Source of the DNA: Caldichromatium japonicum
GTDB lineage: Bacteria > Pseudomonadota > Gammaproteobacteria > Chromatiales > Chromatiaceae
NCBI RefSeq assembly: GCF_011290485.1
Contig: NZ_CP048029.1
Location: 62,001 to 126,000 of the forward strand
DNA length: 64,000 nucleotides
Reading direction: 5' to 3'
Below are positions 48,237-58,084 of the stretch, one piece after another. The notes under the pieces were generated by a model, which worked only from the letters and a program-made list of their open reading frames with translations, was not told the origin of the DNA and did not search any database. The translations under genes and the position numbers were made by a program. Positions within the stretch are counted from its first letter, which is position 1; every line of letters starts with the position of its first letter.

Positions 48237-49625
48237 ATGGCAGTTATTAGCAAAGTTACTTTTTCTCGCCTTGAAGGAGTGAAGCGTATAGACGCTGAAT
48301 ACTATCAGCCTCACTTTATGAACTTAATGAATGTGTTAGAACAAAGCACTTATCCAAAGAAACCACTTTTTCGTCTTTGTTCAAAAATAGATGTTGGCTT
48401 TGTCGGCCCAATGGCACACGCCTATACTGAAAAAGGCGTACCTTTGTTGCAGATTCAGAATGTAAAGGAGTTTGTTCTTGGATATGAACGCTTGATTTTT
48501 ATTCAAGAATGGTTTCATAATCTTTTGGTAAAGTCGCAAGTATTTAGGGGGGACATTTTAATCGCCAGTAGTGGTAGTATTGGAAACGCGGCTATTGTTC
48601 TTGACAGAGATCCTCAACCGCTCAACTCCTCAGACATCATTATCATTAGACCTATTAGCATAAACCCGATATTCCTATGCACTTACTTAAACTGCAAATT
48701 TGGTCAAGTTCAAATAGAGCGTTTATCAATTGGCGGTTTACAGAGGCATGTTAATTTAGGGTCTCTTGAAAAATTAAAAGTTCCAATTTTAAGTAATGAT
48801 TTAACAGCAAGAATCGAAAAGCAAGTATTGACTGGGCTTGACCTCTTTTTTAAATCATCAATTAGTTATTCCCAAGCCGAACAGCTTTTACTTGCCGAAC
48901 TTGGCTTGCAAGATTGGAAACCCACCCGCGCCCTGACCTTTGTGCGCAGTTACAGTCAGGCGGCGAAAGAGAGACGGGTGGATGCGGAATACTTCTATCC
49001 CAAGTATCAGTAAATGTTTGGCAGAATTCCAGCACAAGTAAATTTTGACCAACTAGGAAGATTGATCATCTACAGAAAAGGTATTGAAGTTGGAAGTGAA
49101 GCGTACACAGATTCAGGCATTCCGTTTTGGAGAGTGAGTAATCTTTCCAAACACGGATTAGACGAAAGTAACGCAAACTTTATTAGCCCAGAACTTTACG
49201 AGTTATTGCGTCCCGATTACGAGCCACAGCAAGGTGAAATACTATTATCAAAAGACACTACTCCTGGCCTTGCCTATTATCTTGAGCACCCAATTCGGGG
49301 AATTGTCTCAAGCGGTATTTTGCGACTTACGATTACAGATGGCATTCCACCGCACTACCTTGAACTTGTCTTAAACTCGCTCTTTGTGCAAATGCAAATA
49401 GAGCAAGACGCGGGTGGCTCGATTATCAAACATTGGAAACCTTCTGAAGTCCAAACAACTCTTATCCCGCGTCTTGATAGCGAAAAAGAAAAGGACATCG
49501 CCCGATTGGTTGAACAATCCCATGCTGCGCGGCGAGAAGCCAAAGCCCTGCTGGAAAAAGCCAAACGTGCCGTAGAAATTGCGATTGAAGAAGGCGAAGA
49601 GAAGGGAATGGAGTCTATCGGGTGA
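48237..49625 (+). pseudogene. Type I restriction specificity subunit HsdS, split by one nonsense codon
   Basis: The first half (48237-49013, 258 residues) has one target-recognition domain, ending in RRVDAEYFYPKYQ. A TAA at 49011-49013 interrupts, and the frame continues directly and in phase with MFGRIPAQVNFDQLG and a second target-recognition domain (IPFWRVSNLSKHGL ... LLSKDTTPGLAYYLE) to 49625. One G-to-T change (GAA to TAA) would explain the break. HsdS reads the DNA target of the methylase just upstream; the hsdM stop is three bases before. Half-length HsdS proteins can work as dimers, so partial activity is not excluded. Confidence 0.85.
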
Positions 49626-50932
49626 GTCTTCAGAAGCAAACGGCGCCAGAACTGCCGCTCTTCGTCTGGGCCAATGAGCGATTTCTCAAGCAAGGTCTGG
49701 TCGTGCCGCGCCCGCCGGAGGGCCGCGATTTTACAGCGGAAACCGCGCTTCTGCTTGAACCGGACACTCGCATCCGCGTGCATGTGGATATGTCGGTCAA
49801 GGTACAGGCGCTGGAGAGCACGCGCCTGGGCCTGCACACCGCCGACGTGCGCGCCGGACAATCGCAAGCGATCCCTGCCGAAAGCCTTGACCTGGTGGAT
49901 TGGCAGCAGGCTTATTTCGATCTGCTCGCTTACAAAGAGCGCAAAGGGCTGACCAACCTGCTCATCCGCCCGGAGACGATTCGTCAGATTGTCGAACTAA
50001 AGAACGATAAGGCTGTCCCGGTTTGCACCGTGATTGCCGACGAGCGGGTGATTCGGCCGCAATCGTTCAAAGACCGCGGCCTGTTTCAGCAAGCCTTGAC
50101 ACAAGTCCTTTGCCGCTACGTGGACCGCTTTTATCAGGCGCGCCGAGAGCAATGGGATGAGCAAACGATGGTCTATCGGCCGCTCGATCGAGACGATCCC
50201 AACCTGAGTTTCAGGCCGCCAGGCGTGAACGAGAAAAGGGCGGGCTATGTGGTCAGAGTGCCGCGTTCGGAGCAGCAGTTGGTCGAAGCGGTGCGCAAGT
50301 TACTCGAGGAGCAAGAACGCCTGTATCAGCAAGAAAACGCCGGCCTGCCGCGCATCCATTTCGACCGTCACATCTATCAACCCTTGCTGGTAGATATGCC
50401 AGAGAAGGCGCAGATTGCCCCGCCTGGATTAAAAGACAGCGAAGCGCGCTTTGTACGCGATCTGCGTGAGTACTGGGAAGCAGAAAAGGACAAATCTCTG
50501 GAGGGCAAAGAGGTCTTTTTGCTGCGCAACCTGAGCCGCGGCTATGGAATAGGCTTTTTTGAGGAACGCGGCTTTTATCCTGATTTCATCCTCTGGCTGG
50601 TGGACCAGGCGACAAAAGTCCAGCGCATTGTGTTCATCGAGCCGCATGGCATGTTGCATGCCAAAGCCTACATCCATGACGAAAAGGCGCGCCTGCACGA
50701 GCGGCTGCCCGCGCTGGCAGATGAAATCGGGAAGCGGAGCGGACGGACCGACATCACGCTGGACGCCTTTATCGTATCGGCGACGTCATACGACGACCTA
50801 CATCAGCACTATGACGACGGAACCTGGGATCGAGCCAGGTTTACCGAAAAACATATCCTCTTCCAAGAGCGCGGGCGAGATTACGATTACATGAAAATAT
50901 TGTTCGGGCAGCTAACCAGCGCTTGCGCCTGA
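49622..50932 (+). CDS. Type III restriction subunit (Res) C-terminal part, truncated
   Basis: A 436-residue open frame matching the C-terminal half of a type III Res protein: linker region (ALTQVLCRYVDRFYQARREQ) and the PD-(D/E)xK endonuclease domain (GFFEERGFYPDFILWLV ... RIVFIEPHGM). The helicase half is missing, so no ATP-driven restriction is possible. The apparent start is a GTG that overlaps the HsdS stop (GTGA at 49622-49625), perhaps by chance of the junction. GC content jumps upward from hsdS to here, marking a join between DNA of different origin. Without its helicase it is most likely a remnant. Confidence 0.72.
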   Translation: MSLQKQTAPELPLFVWANERFLKQGLVVPRPPEGRDFTAETALLLEPDTRIRVHVDMSVKVQALESTRLGLHTADVRAGQSQAIPAESLDLVDWQQAYFDLLAYKERKGLTNLLIRPETIRQIVELKNDKAVPVCTVIADERVIRPQSFKDRGLFQQALTQVLCRYVDRFYQARREQWDEQTMVYRPLDRDDPNLSFRPPGVNEKRAGYVVRVPRSEQQLVEAVRKLLEEQERLYQQENAGLPRIHFDRHIYQPLLVDMPEKAQIAPPGLKDSEARFVRDLREYWEAEKDKSLEGKEVFLLRNLSRGYGIGFFEERGFYPDFILWLVDQATKVQRIVFIEPHGMLHAKAYIHDEKARLHERLPALADEIGKRSGRTDITLDAFIVSATSYDDLHQHYDDGTWDRARFTEKHILFQERGRDYDYMKILFGQLTSACA

Positions 50933-51002
50933 CGCCGCTCCGCTAGGTACGTAAAGATCATCGTGTCTGCGACAAACTGCTGTATAGAGCAGCGCGCAAG
51001 AC

Positions 51003-51226
51003 AACTATTACGCAGCCTTCGACATCGTCCCTTCCGCCATGCTTGACAAACTCCGTCAAGGCAAGGTGCTCGTGCGCAACTGGCATGCCTTGGCCTGGGA
51101 GAGCGAAGAGCGACTGAAAAAACGCAAGAGCGTGGATAAGCGCGGCCCCAAGAGCGACGAAGCTTACGCCCGTGAGGTGCTGGGCGAGATGGCGAAAGCG
51201 AGAAACCTGAATCGAGGAGATGTAAT
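51003..51226 (+). pseudogene. Second type III Res: central helicase fragment
   Basis: The frame reads NYYAAFDIVPSAMLDKLRQG, KVLVRNWHALAWESEER and SDEAYAREVLGEMAKARN, a segment just before the DEAH box of a DEAD/DEAH-type restriction helicase. It breaks off at RN, where the next gene begins. The matching C-terminus is at 53005-53811, so the Res gene was interrupted by the type II cassette between them. Confidence 0.7.
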
Positions 51227-52147
51227 ATGAACGAAACCGCAACCTTAACCTTGCCGCTTGTCGTAAGAGAATCTCAAGCTCTCTACCGTTCCAAGATCCA
51301 AATTGGCTATACAAGAACCTGCTCGTGCCCTCCCAATCACATAAATTGTTTGACGGCTAAAGAGTGGATTAAGTGTCAACTGGGAGTGTGGCAGTTCGTT
51401 TATGAGGGCAGGGATATTCGAGACAAAAACGTCCATCCGGCAACATTCTCGATCGCACTTTCAAAAAGAGTCATTAGTCTCTTTACACACGAGGGCGAAC
51501 TTGTGCTTGACCCATTCGTGGGCAGTGGTACGACACTTATAGCAGCGAGAGACTTGAATCGAAATGCGATAGGTTTTGACCTCCAAGAAAAGTACATTAA
51601 TCTTTGTGTTGAACGATTGGCTTCTAATAACCTGTTTAACCGTGCTCAACAATTGGCTATTCAAGACGATGCGAGAAATATTCCGGCCTACGTTGACCCT
51701 GAAACGGTCAGTCTGATTTGGACGTCTCCTCCTTACGCTAACCTGTTAAATAGAAAACGCCTCAACAAGTCCAGACGTGACCGACGCAATGAACAGTTCG
51801 GAAGGATCGAGCAATATTCACAAGACCCGCACGATTTGGGCACTATGCCGCTTGAAGAGTATACCAAAGCTATGGGAGACATCTTTGAGGCGTTATTGCC
51901 CCTGCTGAGACCAAAGGCGCATTGTGTTATCAATGTCCCGGATATGTGGTGGGAAAATCAGCGTATCACAATTCACGTTGCGCTTATCGAAGAGTTGCGA
52001 AAGCGAGGATATGAACTGAGAAACATCATCATTTGGGATAGGACGAACATCGTTAACAAGATAGGTATATTCGGGTGGCCCAGCAACTACATCACAATGG
52101 GCACAACGTTCGAGTATCTACTGGACTTTTGGAGACCACCGAGATGA
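51227..52147 (+). CDS. Type II DNA methyltransferase, probably N4-cytosine
   Basis: A 306-residue methyltransferase with motif X-like HPATFS, motif I LDPFVGSGTT (94-103) and motif IV TSPPY (166-170). TSPPY is usual in N4-cytosine enzymes. The order X-I-IV is that of the gamma type rather than the common beta type. It is followed, with a four-base overlap (ATGA), by an MvaI/BcnI-like endonuclease, so the pair is a type II R-M system; MvaI and BcnI partners are N4-cytosine methylases of CC(W/S)GG-type sites. The target here is not known. Confidence 0.85.
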   Translation: MNETATLTLPLVVRESQALYRSKIQIGYTRTCSCPPNHINCLTAKEWIKCQLGVWQFVYEGRDIRDKNVHPATFSIALSKRVISLFTHEGELVLDPFVGSGTTLIAARDLNRNAIGFDLQEKYINLCVERLASNNLFNRAQQLAIQDDARNIPAYVDPETVSLIWTSPPYANLLNRKRLNKSRRDRRNEQFGRIEQYSQDPHDLGTMPLEEYTKAMGDIFEALLPLLRPKAHCVINVPDMWWENQRITIHVALIEELRKRGYELRNIIIWDRTNIVNKIGIFGWPSNYITMGTTFEYLLDFWRPPR

Positions 52148-52961
52148 AACTCTATACCAAAGATAAGTTGATAGAGGCAATCCGCGAAGTTAGCGCGAGG
52201 GGTTGGCATAGGAGCGTCAAGAATACCGTAGACACCCGCAACGATGGAGCTGTTGGCAATACTTTAGAGGTGCTGCTTGGGCTTGAGGAAAACAATCTAC
52301 CTATTCCCAATACGCAGGAATGGGGGCTCAAGGGACAGCGATTGCATACAAGTTCTCTGGTTACACTGAAGCACATAGAACCTTCTCCCCAGAGTTCCAA
52401 GATAGTGGCAAACGTTTTGCTACCACTGTACGGATGGGAACACAAAGAAGCAGGAACAAAATATCCGCATACCGAAAAGAGTTTCAGGTCAACGACAAGT
52501 GCCATAAGCTATACAAACCGAGGGTTCCGATTAGTCTTGGATAGAGAGCAAAGAGAGCGAGGAAAGCTTCGCTTTGTCTTTGATGCGGATCAAGCCGATA
52601 GGAACGATCCAGAAATCGCGAAATGGTTAGAGTCTGTTAGACAACAAGCAGGTCTTGGCCCTCTTAATCCCGAACCATATTGGGGATTAAATGACCTGAG
52701 ATATAAGATAGGGGCCAAGGTCAAGAACTGCTTCTACGTGATAGCAGATACAAAAGTCGAACAGAGGCAAGAGTTTTTCAAGTATGTGAAACTTTTGGTG
52801 TTGTCCGATTTTCTTTTGATGGTTTTCTGAAATGTATCGAAGAAGGCGTGGTTCTGGTGGATTTTGACGCGCGGACGGGTCATAACCATGGGACAAAATT
52901 CAGAATCAGGCAGAATAATTGGCATAAGCTATATAACTCAGTACATGAAATTGACTTGTGA
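52144..52961 (+). pseudogene. MvaI/BcnI-family restriction endonuclease, one frameshift
   Basis: The family signature is clear: GAVGNTLEVLLGLEENNLPI, the LKGQR catalytic segment, EPSPQ, LLPLYGWEHKEAGTKYP, EKSFRSTTS and YTNRGFRLVLD. A base missing from a T-run near 52795 ends the frame early at 52830; in the next frame it continues as GFLKCIEEGVVLVDFDART and GHNHGTKFRIRQNNW to 52961, the usual C-terminus. About 272 residues in total. As it stands the enzyme lacks its end and may be inactive, leaving the methylase as an orphan. A sequencing error in the T-run is an alternative. Confidence 0.82.
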
Positions 52962-53004
52962 ATGGAGATGGGCTGCTCGTGATAAAAAGCGCTCCGGCAA
53001 TCCA

Positions 53005-53811
53005 TGTTTTGATTGGTCGAAGGCGCGGTCGCTGGAACTGGACGCGGCGCAGACCGCCCAGGTCGCAGAACTGGCCCCGATCCTCGAAGGCAAGCCGGAC
53101 GTGACGAAGATCGAGCGCATCGAGCTGGAAAAGCTGGCGCGCGAGTTCCGCACTCAACGCATCATCTTCGAAACGGCGCGCGACGTGTTCGACCAGATGA
53201 AGCACACCTGGAAGGGCAGCCGCGAGGTGCTGCTGGCCCAATTGATTCGCATTGTGGAGCAATTCATCCGCTCCGACCGCATCACCATCACGCCGCCGCT
53301 TTTCTATCAGGATGAATTGCGCCGGCGGCTGATCATCACGCTCAACATGTCGCGCGTGGTGCAGCACGTGCTGGACGCCGTCCACCAGGAAAACACCGAG
53401 CGCCTGGAGCCGGTCTTTGACCGCGATCATCCTATCCGTTCCACCGGTGACGTGCGCACCTGGTACACGGGCAAGCCGTGCGAGCGCACCCGCAAGTCGC
53501 ACATCAACGTCTGTGTGTATGACAGCACCTGGGAGGCGTCGGACGCCTTCGCGCTGGACGACAGCGACGCCGTTGTCGCCTGGGTTAAGAATGACCATCT
53601 CGGCTTTGAGATTGCCTATTTCTACCAGGGCGTGGTGCGCAAATATCGCCCCGACTTTCTCGTGCGGCTGGCCAACGGCGACATGCTCGTCCTGGAAACG
53701 AAAGGGCAGGACACAGAGCAGGACCAGGTCAAGCGCCGTTATCTCGACGAATGGACGCAGGCGGTGAATGCTCACGGCGGCTTTGGCCGGTGGCGCTGGG
53801 CAGTTGTGTAA
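53005..53811 (+). pseudogene. Second type III Res: C-terminal nuclease fragment
   Basis: From CFDWSKARSLELDAAQTAQV on, this matches the C-terminal region of a type III-like restriction subunit, ending KSHINVCVYDSTWEASDAFA, WVKNDHLGFEIAYFYQGVV, RKYRPDFLVRLANGD and LVLETKGQD (the PD-(D/E)xK core). The upstream helicase part is missing. With 51003-51226 it forms the two ends of one gene whose middle was replaced by the MvaI/BcnI-like cassette. Confidence 0.75.
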
Positions 53812-53814
53812 TAC

Positions 53815-55253
53815 CCTGGCGAGATTTTGGACGTGCTCCTGCAAGGCGAGAGAGAGTACCAATCCTGCGAAGGGTTGATGACAAAGAAAACCCGATTGAA
53901 TATCACCTCCGTCAGTATGCTCTCCGAAGGCTGGGATGTAAAAAATGTCTTCCAGATCGTCCCTCACGAAGAGCGGGCGTTTAACTCAAAGCTTTTTATC
54001 GCTCAGGTCCTGGGAAGGGGACTTCGGGTGCCTGAGGTTTAGAGGGGCCATTAGCCGGTGGTAACCGTCTTCAATCACAACAAGTGGTCAAGCCGCATCA
54101 AACACCTGGTAGATGAGGCTCTGGGGATTGAGAAACGCCTTCATTCCTACCCGGTGCCAAAGAAAGAAGACTACAACTTTGACATCTAACATTGATTACA
54201 AGCGTAACGAGGAAGAGGTGGAATACCCCCCAGGAAGACCCCTTTGAGCTCCTGAAGAAAGGGTATATCACCTATTCGAGCCAGGCGGAGAAAGTTGAAA
54301 AGAGCGCGACCTATATCAGGGCCGTCTCAGGCGAGCAGGATGTCAAGAAAACCCTGATTGAGTTCAAGATGTATTCCGTTGAAGAAGTGGCGCAGGATGT
54401 CTTCAATCGCCTTCTTATCTTTGATCAGGAGGCAGGGACCTGCTATAGCGAGCAATTCCCAAAGGGCAAGATCGCAGAGATTATCAGAGAGTCCCTTAAA
54501 AGAATCAAAGATGAGAGCGGCAAGGTCAGCGAAGCGAACCGTAATCAGACTCTGGCGGCATTCGGCGTCATCAGAAGAAAGGGGACGAAAAGCCTACGGC
54601 TCAAGATTGAGGCGCAGGAACCCATCAAAGTAAACACCAGAGAGATCGGCAAGAACAGCCTGGGTATAGGATCACTCCGCCGTGATAGCACGATTTTCTA
54701 CGATGATTATTCCCTGAGCTTGGGTGAGGCGGTGGACAGAAAGTTGCTGAAGGAACTTGAAGAGGACGAGAGCCTTCCGAGATCGGCCCTGATAAAGGTG
54801 GCGAATAAATACAACTTCAAGATGCCCCTCAATGTCGCTCTGGCTTCCTATGAGCCTGAACGGAGGTTTATCCGGGGGTTAATAGCCGATCAGACAGACC
54901 GGGCGATAGATGCCTGGATCAAATCCCTCGATGTGGGTTTCTACAGTATCGAATACTCCTGGCGTAAGGTAGAACATCCCAAGCAGGGAAGTTTCAACCC
55001 TGATTTATTTATCAAGGTAGGCAGCGATATTGTTGTGGTGGAAATCAAGATGGACAACGATATCTCCGATGAAAATAGAGCCAAGCTCAAGTATGCAAGA
55101 GAGCATTTTGAGAAAGTCAATGAGTTGCATAACGAGCAGAGGTATTATTTCAAATTCCTTTCTCCTGGGAGTTTTGATCTGTTTTTCAAGGCGTTGAGCA
55201 ACGGCACTTACAAGGATTTCAAATCCGATCTCGAGGCAAAGTTGGAGGAATAA
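53815..55253 (+). pseudogene. Third type III Res-like remnant, several frameshifts
   Basis: Pieces in different frames align in order with one restriction helicase: NITSVSMLSEGWDVKNVFQI and KLFIAQVLGRGLRVPE (helicase motifs V-VI, to 54042), KWSSRIKHLVDEALGIEKRL (about 54064-54189), and a long C-terminal part from 54192 (ending FNPDLFIKVGSDIVVVEIKM, a nuclease-like core with Asp and Glu-x-Lys). Breaks lie near 54042, 54189 (two bases lost) and 54231 (extra C). The N-terminal helicase motifs are missing. The last 353-residue frame (54192-55253) could still be translated, but as a partial protein. Confidence 0.78.
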
Positions 55254-55289
55254 TTTGATGGAGATGGACAAATGCCCAGACACCGAAGC

Positions 55290-55697
55290 TTAAAGCCCAG
55301 ATCGGATGCTTTCTCTGCTTGCCAGGATCGCCTCAACTCTCTGTCTTTGCTCTACCGCAGGGAGATTAATAATTGGCCGGAGCCTGCATTCGGTTACGAT
55401 GGGCAAAGGTAGAGGATCGCCGAGGGCGGCAATCCTTTTCAAAACCTCCCGGACAAGCCTGAGGAGACGCAATAGCTGGGTAACACGGGCACGGGAAACC
55501 CCCAGCTTGCGGACCAGATCAGCCGGAGAAGAGCAGCCCCCATTTTCCAAAGCCTTCTGCCACTCCTGGGCAAGATAGATGGGGTTACGATATGTCTTTG
55601 ACGGTTTATGGGTTTTTGCTTTAGGTTCTTTTATGGTAGAAGGAAACTCAAATACCGCCCGGAAGGTTCTAGCTTTTAACTTGCTTGGGGACCAATT
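55290..55697 (-). pseudogene. HTH protein of serine-recombinase neighbourhoods, 5' end lost
   Basis: The minus-strand frame contains NPIYLAQEWQKALENGGC and SSPADLVRKLGVSRARVTQL (a helix-turn-helix), followed by LSDPLPRP-like GDPLPLPIVTECRLRPIINL. Proteins of this type are often encoded beside large serine recombinases in integrated elements. The frame is open from 55697 but has no ATG, and the only start is a TTG at 55550, so the 5' part is probably lost. It marks the right side of the island. Confidence 0.55.
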
Positions 55698-55736
55698 CTA
55701 TAAAAGGGGTTGCCAAGCAAGTTGTTAACCCCTTTT
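55678..55736. promoter_or_regulatory. Two interleaved inverted repeats at island right border
   Basis: Pair 1 is AACTTGCTTGG (55678-55688) with CCAAGCAAGTT (55713-55723). Pair 2 is AAAAGGGGTT (55702-55711) with AACCCCTTTT (55727-55736). Arms alternate 1-2-1-2, so the two stems cannot form together as plain hairpins: they would be alternatives, as in attenuators, or a pseudoknot. They lie at the 5' end of the HTH gene on the minus strand. A recombinase or regulator binding site is another reading. Confidence 0.6.
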
Positions 55737-55871
55737 CCATTGTTAGGGGTGGTGGTCCATTGCTACCTAAGGCCTATCAGCTGGCCTGCCAAGGCCGGTT
55801 TTCAAGGTCCTCCCAATCCACTAAGATAGCCGCCCCCTCAGACGCGACGACCAACCCCTAGCCTAAGGTTT

Positions 55872-56825
55872 ATGCTGCGCTTTTTTGAGTTCAAAAACAG
55901 CACCATCAAGGAGATCCCTCCCGAAGGCAGGGATCCGCGTCTCATTATCCAGCAGGCCGCCTGGATCGATGCCCATGAACCCGACGAGGGTGAGCGGCTG
56001 TTATTGCGTTCGCTCCTGCGCGAGGAGCCCCCCGAATCTGACGACGTAGAAGAGATCGAGGCCTCGGCGCGCTGTTTCGTCGATGAGGCGGGCTTGCATG
56101 TACATTCGCTGTTTTTAACCTTCAGCGAAGGTCGGCATAGCACCATTTCGGTCGCCATGATCCTGCAAGAGCAGCGTCTAATCACCATCCGCGAGGGTGA
56201 TCTGCCCGACTTTAGGCTGTTGCGGATGCGCGCCCGGCGCGGTCAGATCGAGGCACGGACCCCGGCAGAGCTTTTGTTGACCATCCTCGAACAAAAGGTC
56301 GAGAATCACGCCGATAATATCGAGGATATCCACCGCCAGCTTGAAAAGGTCAGCTATATGGTCCTGGAAGACCCAAACGCTGAACTTGAGGATGCCATCA
56401 GCGAACTCGCCAAGCTTGAAGACAGCAATGGCAAGCTGAGGCTCTGCCTGATGGATACCCAACGGGATCTATCGTTCCTCTTGCGCCATCTGCGCGGTGA
56501 CACTGCTCAGACCGAGACCCTGCGTGAGATCGGTCGCGACGTGGAGGTACTCATGTCGCACACCGCCTTTCTCTTCGACAAGATCAATTTCTTGATGGAT
56601 TCTACCCAGGGGTTCATCAATATCGAGCAGAATCAGATCATCAAGATCTTTTCGATCGCCGCCGTAGTCTTTTTGCCGCCCACCCTGGTGGCGAGTATCT
56701 ATGGGATGAACTTTGACTTCATGCCAGAACTGCATTGGCTATTTGGCTATCCCTGGGCGCTTGGATTGATGATCATCTCTGGGGTCGCGCCCTATTGGTA
56801 TTTCAAACGCAAGGGCTGGTTGTAG
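55872..56825 (+). CDS. CorA-family magnesium/metal transporter
   Basis: A 317-residue member of the CorA family: a long cytoplasmic N-terminal domain, a long helix (about 140-250, with ENHADNIEDIHRQLEKVSYM) and two C-terminal transmembrane helices. The first ends in YGMNF, the selectivity motif at the pore mouth; the second is WALGLMIISGVAPYWYFKR. It should move Mg2+ (or Co2+, Ni2+, Zn2+) across the inner membrane. First backbone gene after the island. Confidence 0.93.
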   Translation: MLRFFEFKNSTIKEIPPEGRDPRLIIQQAAWIDAHEPDEGERLLLRSLLREEPPESDDVEEIEASARCFVDEAGLHVHSLFLTFSEGRHSTISVAMILQEQRLITIREGDLPDFRLLRMRARRGQIEARTPAELLLTILEQKVENHADNIEDIHRQLEKVSYMVLEDPNAELEDAISELAKLEDSNGKLRLCLMDTQRDLSFLLRHLRGDTAQTETLREIGRDVEVLMSHTAFLFDKINFLMDSTQGFINIEQNQIIKIFSIAAVVFLPPTLVASIYGMNFDFMPELHWLFGYPWALGLMIISGVAPYWYFKRKGWL

Positions 56826-57173
56826 GCTACCCGGAGGTGGAGGAGGAGTAGTTGTCTGATCTTTGGCTCACCGGTACCCGCCAAACCAGCAGGGCTGCGG
56901 CCAAGAGCGCACACCCCGACCCAAAGGCAAATGCCAGACCGGCGCCAACCTCATGCCACAGCCAGCCAAAGACCAATGAGTCAGGCAGGAGCAGGAACAT
57001 ATTCGATGAATTGCCAAGGGTAAAGAGCCCGACTGTCCAAAGGTAGCGTTGCGAGGACAAGGGAAGACCTTGCCACGACCAGCGGACGCCAGCCGTTTAG
57101 CCTAGATGCGCGCGGTGCGGTTCGCGGACTGCCAGGGTTAACCCCAAGGCCAAGAGCCCAGGGAGCAGGGTTA

Positions 57174-57890
57174 TTGATTAAGAAACACATGCTTTTGAAA
57201 TTGAGTGAGCTGTCCTGATGTCGTGGGCATGGAAAGACGAGACATGAGATTGCTGTCGTTTGCGGCGCGCGAAGAGCGGCGGCGTGGCTGGAGGTATGAA
57301 GCGATAGGCGCGCAGAGGGGATTGTTGGGCGCAGGGGTGTTCGACATCTGCAAAGGCTATGGGCGCGAAGGGGCCCAAGGGCTCAAGGACGAGAAGCGGG
57401 CGCTCTTATGCGCCGGCGATCAAGACGCCCGAGATTCGCGTCACGCACCGTCGCGAAGGCCTGTCGGTGATCTCGACGCTGACCAACCGCGGCAAGGTGC
57501 GTCGGAAGGTGTTCGCGGGGGCGATGAACGCCGACATCCTGATCGACTTCATGAAGCGGCTCGTCAAGGACGCCAGGGGCAAGAAGATCTTCCTCATCCT
57601 CGACAACCTGCGCGTGCATCACACCAAGTCGGTCAAGGCGTGGCTGGCTGCATGCGCCAATCAAATCGAGGCCTCCTCCCTCCCCCCCTACAGCCCAGCA
57701 CTGAACCCCAACGAGATGCTCAAGGCCATCATCACCGCGCAGGCGCCCTCCCGCGCCAAGGGCGATCTGAAGAAGGCGACCGTCAGCCACCTGCGCCGCC
57801 TTCTCAATTCCCCCCAACGCATCATGCGCTACTTCCAGCATCCCAAGCTTCATGATGCCGCGTAATACAAGTTCATTGGCTTCGGATCAA
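57174..57890. mobile_element. Defective IS630-like element (copy B)
   Basis: Bounded by TA at 57172-57173 and 57891-57892, the expected target duplication. The ends begin TTGATTAAG and finish GGATCAA, giving a short inverted repeat (TTGAT/ATCAA). It retains the C-terminal part lost from copy A (7724-8483) but lacks about 230 bases that copy A keeps, including the region with the first catalytic aspartate. It sits inside the MFS gene. Confidence 0.85.
57205..57865 (+). pseudogene. IS630-family transposase, internally deleted and frameshifted
   Basis: The N-terminal HTH part is read from 57205. After the deletion near 57403 the second frame gives KTPEIRVTHRREGLSVISTL, IFLILDNLRVHH (second catalytic Asp) and SLPPYSPALNPNEML (with the final acidic residue) to HPKLHDAA at 57863. 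The first catalytic aspartate is absent. Compared with copy A the two deletions are different, so each copy decayed on its own. Confidence 0.85.
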
Positions 57891-58084
57891 TAACAGTAGA
57901 ATGTCCTGGATCGCCATCCCAATGGCCAAAAGACCAGACGCAAGCAGCGGTCCAACCACGGCGCCGGCGTTATCGAGGGCGCGATGGACCCCAAAGGCCA
58001 GTCCCCGGTGTTCGCTGGCGACAGACATTGCCAGCAGTGCATGGCGCGGCGAGGTGCGACCCCCCGCGATCTGCATATCCAGCC

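Noticed and set aside
52906..53967. 353-codon minus-strand frame across the second Res remnant
   Set aside because: The plus-strand frame matches known Res sequence; the minus frame has no recognisable motif.
55290..55871. attR copy of the tRNA-Asn 3' end at the right border
   Set aside because: I searched for GGTTCGAGCC and CGGGGAGCCA near the right edge and did not find them; the right boundary is therefore inferred only from genes.
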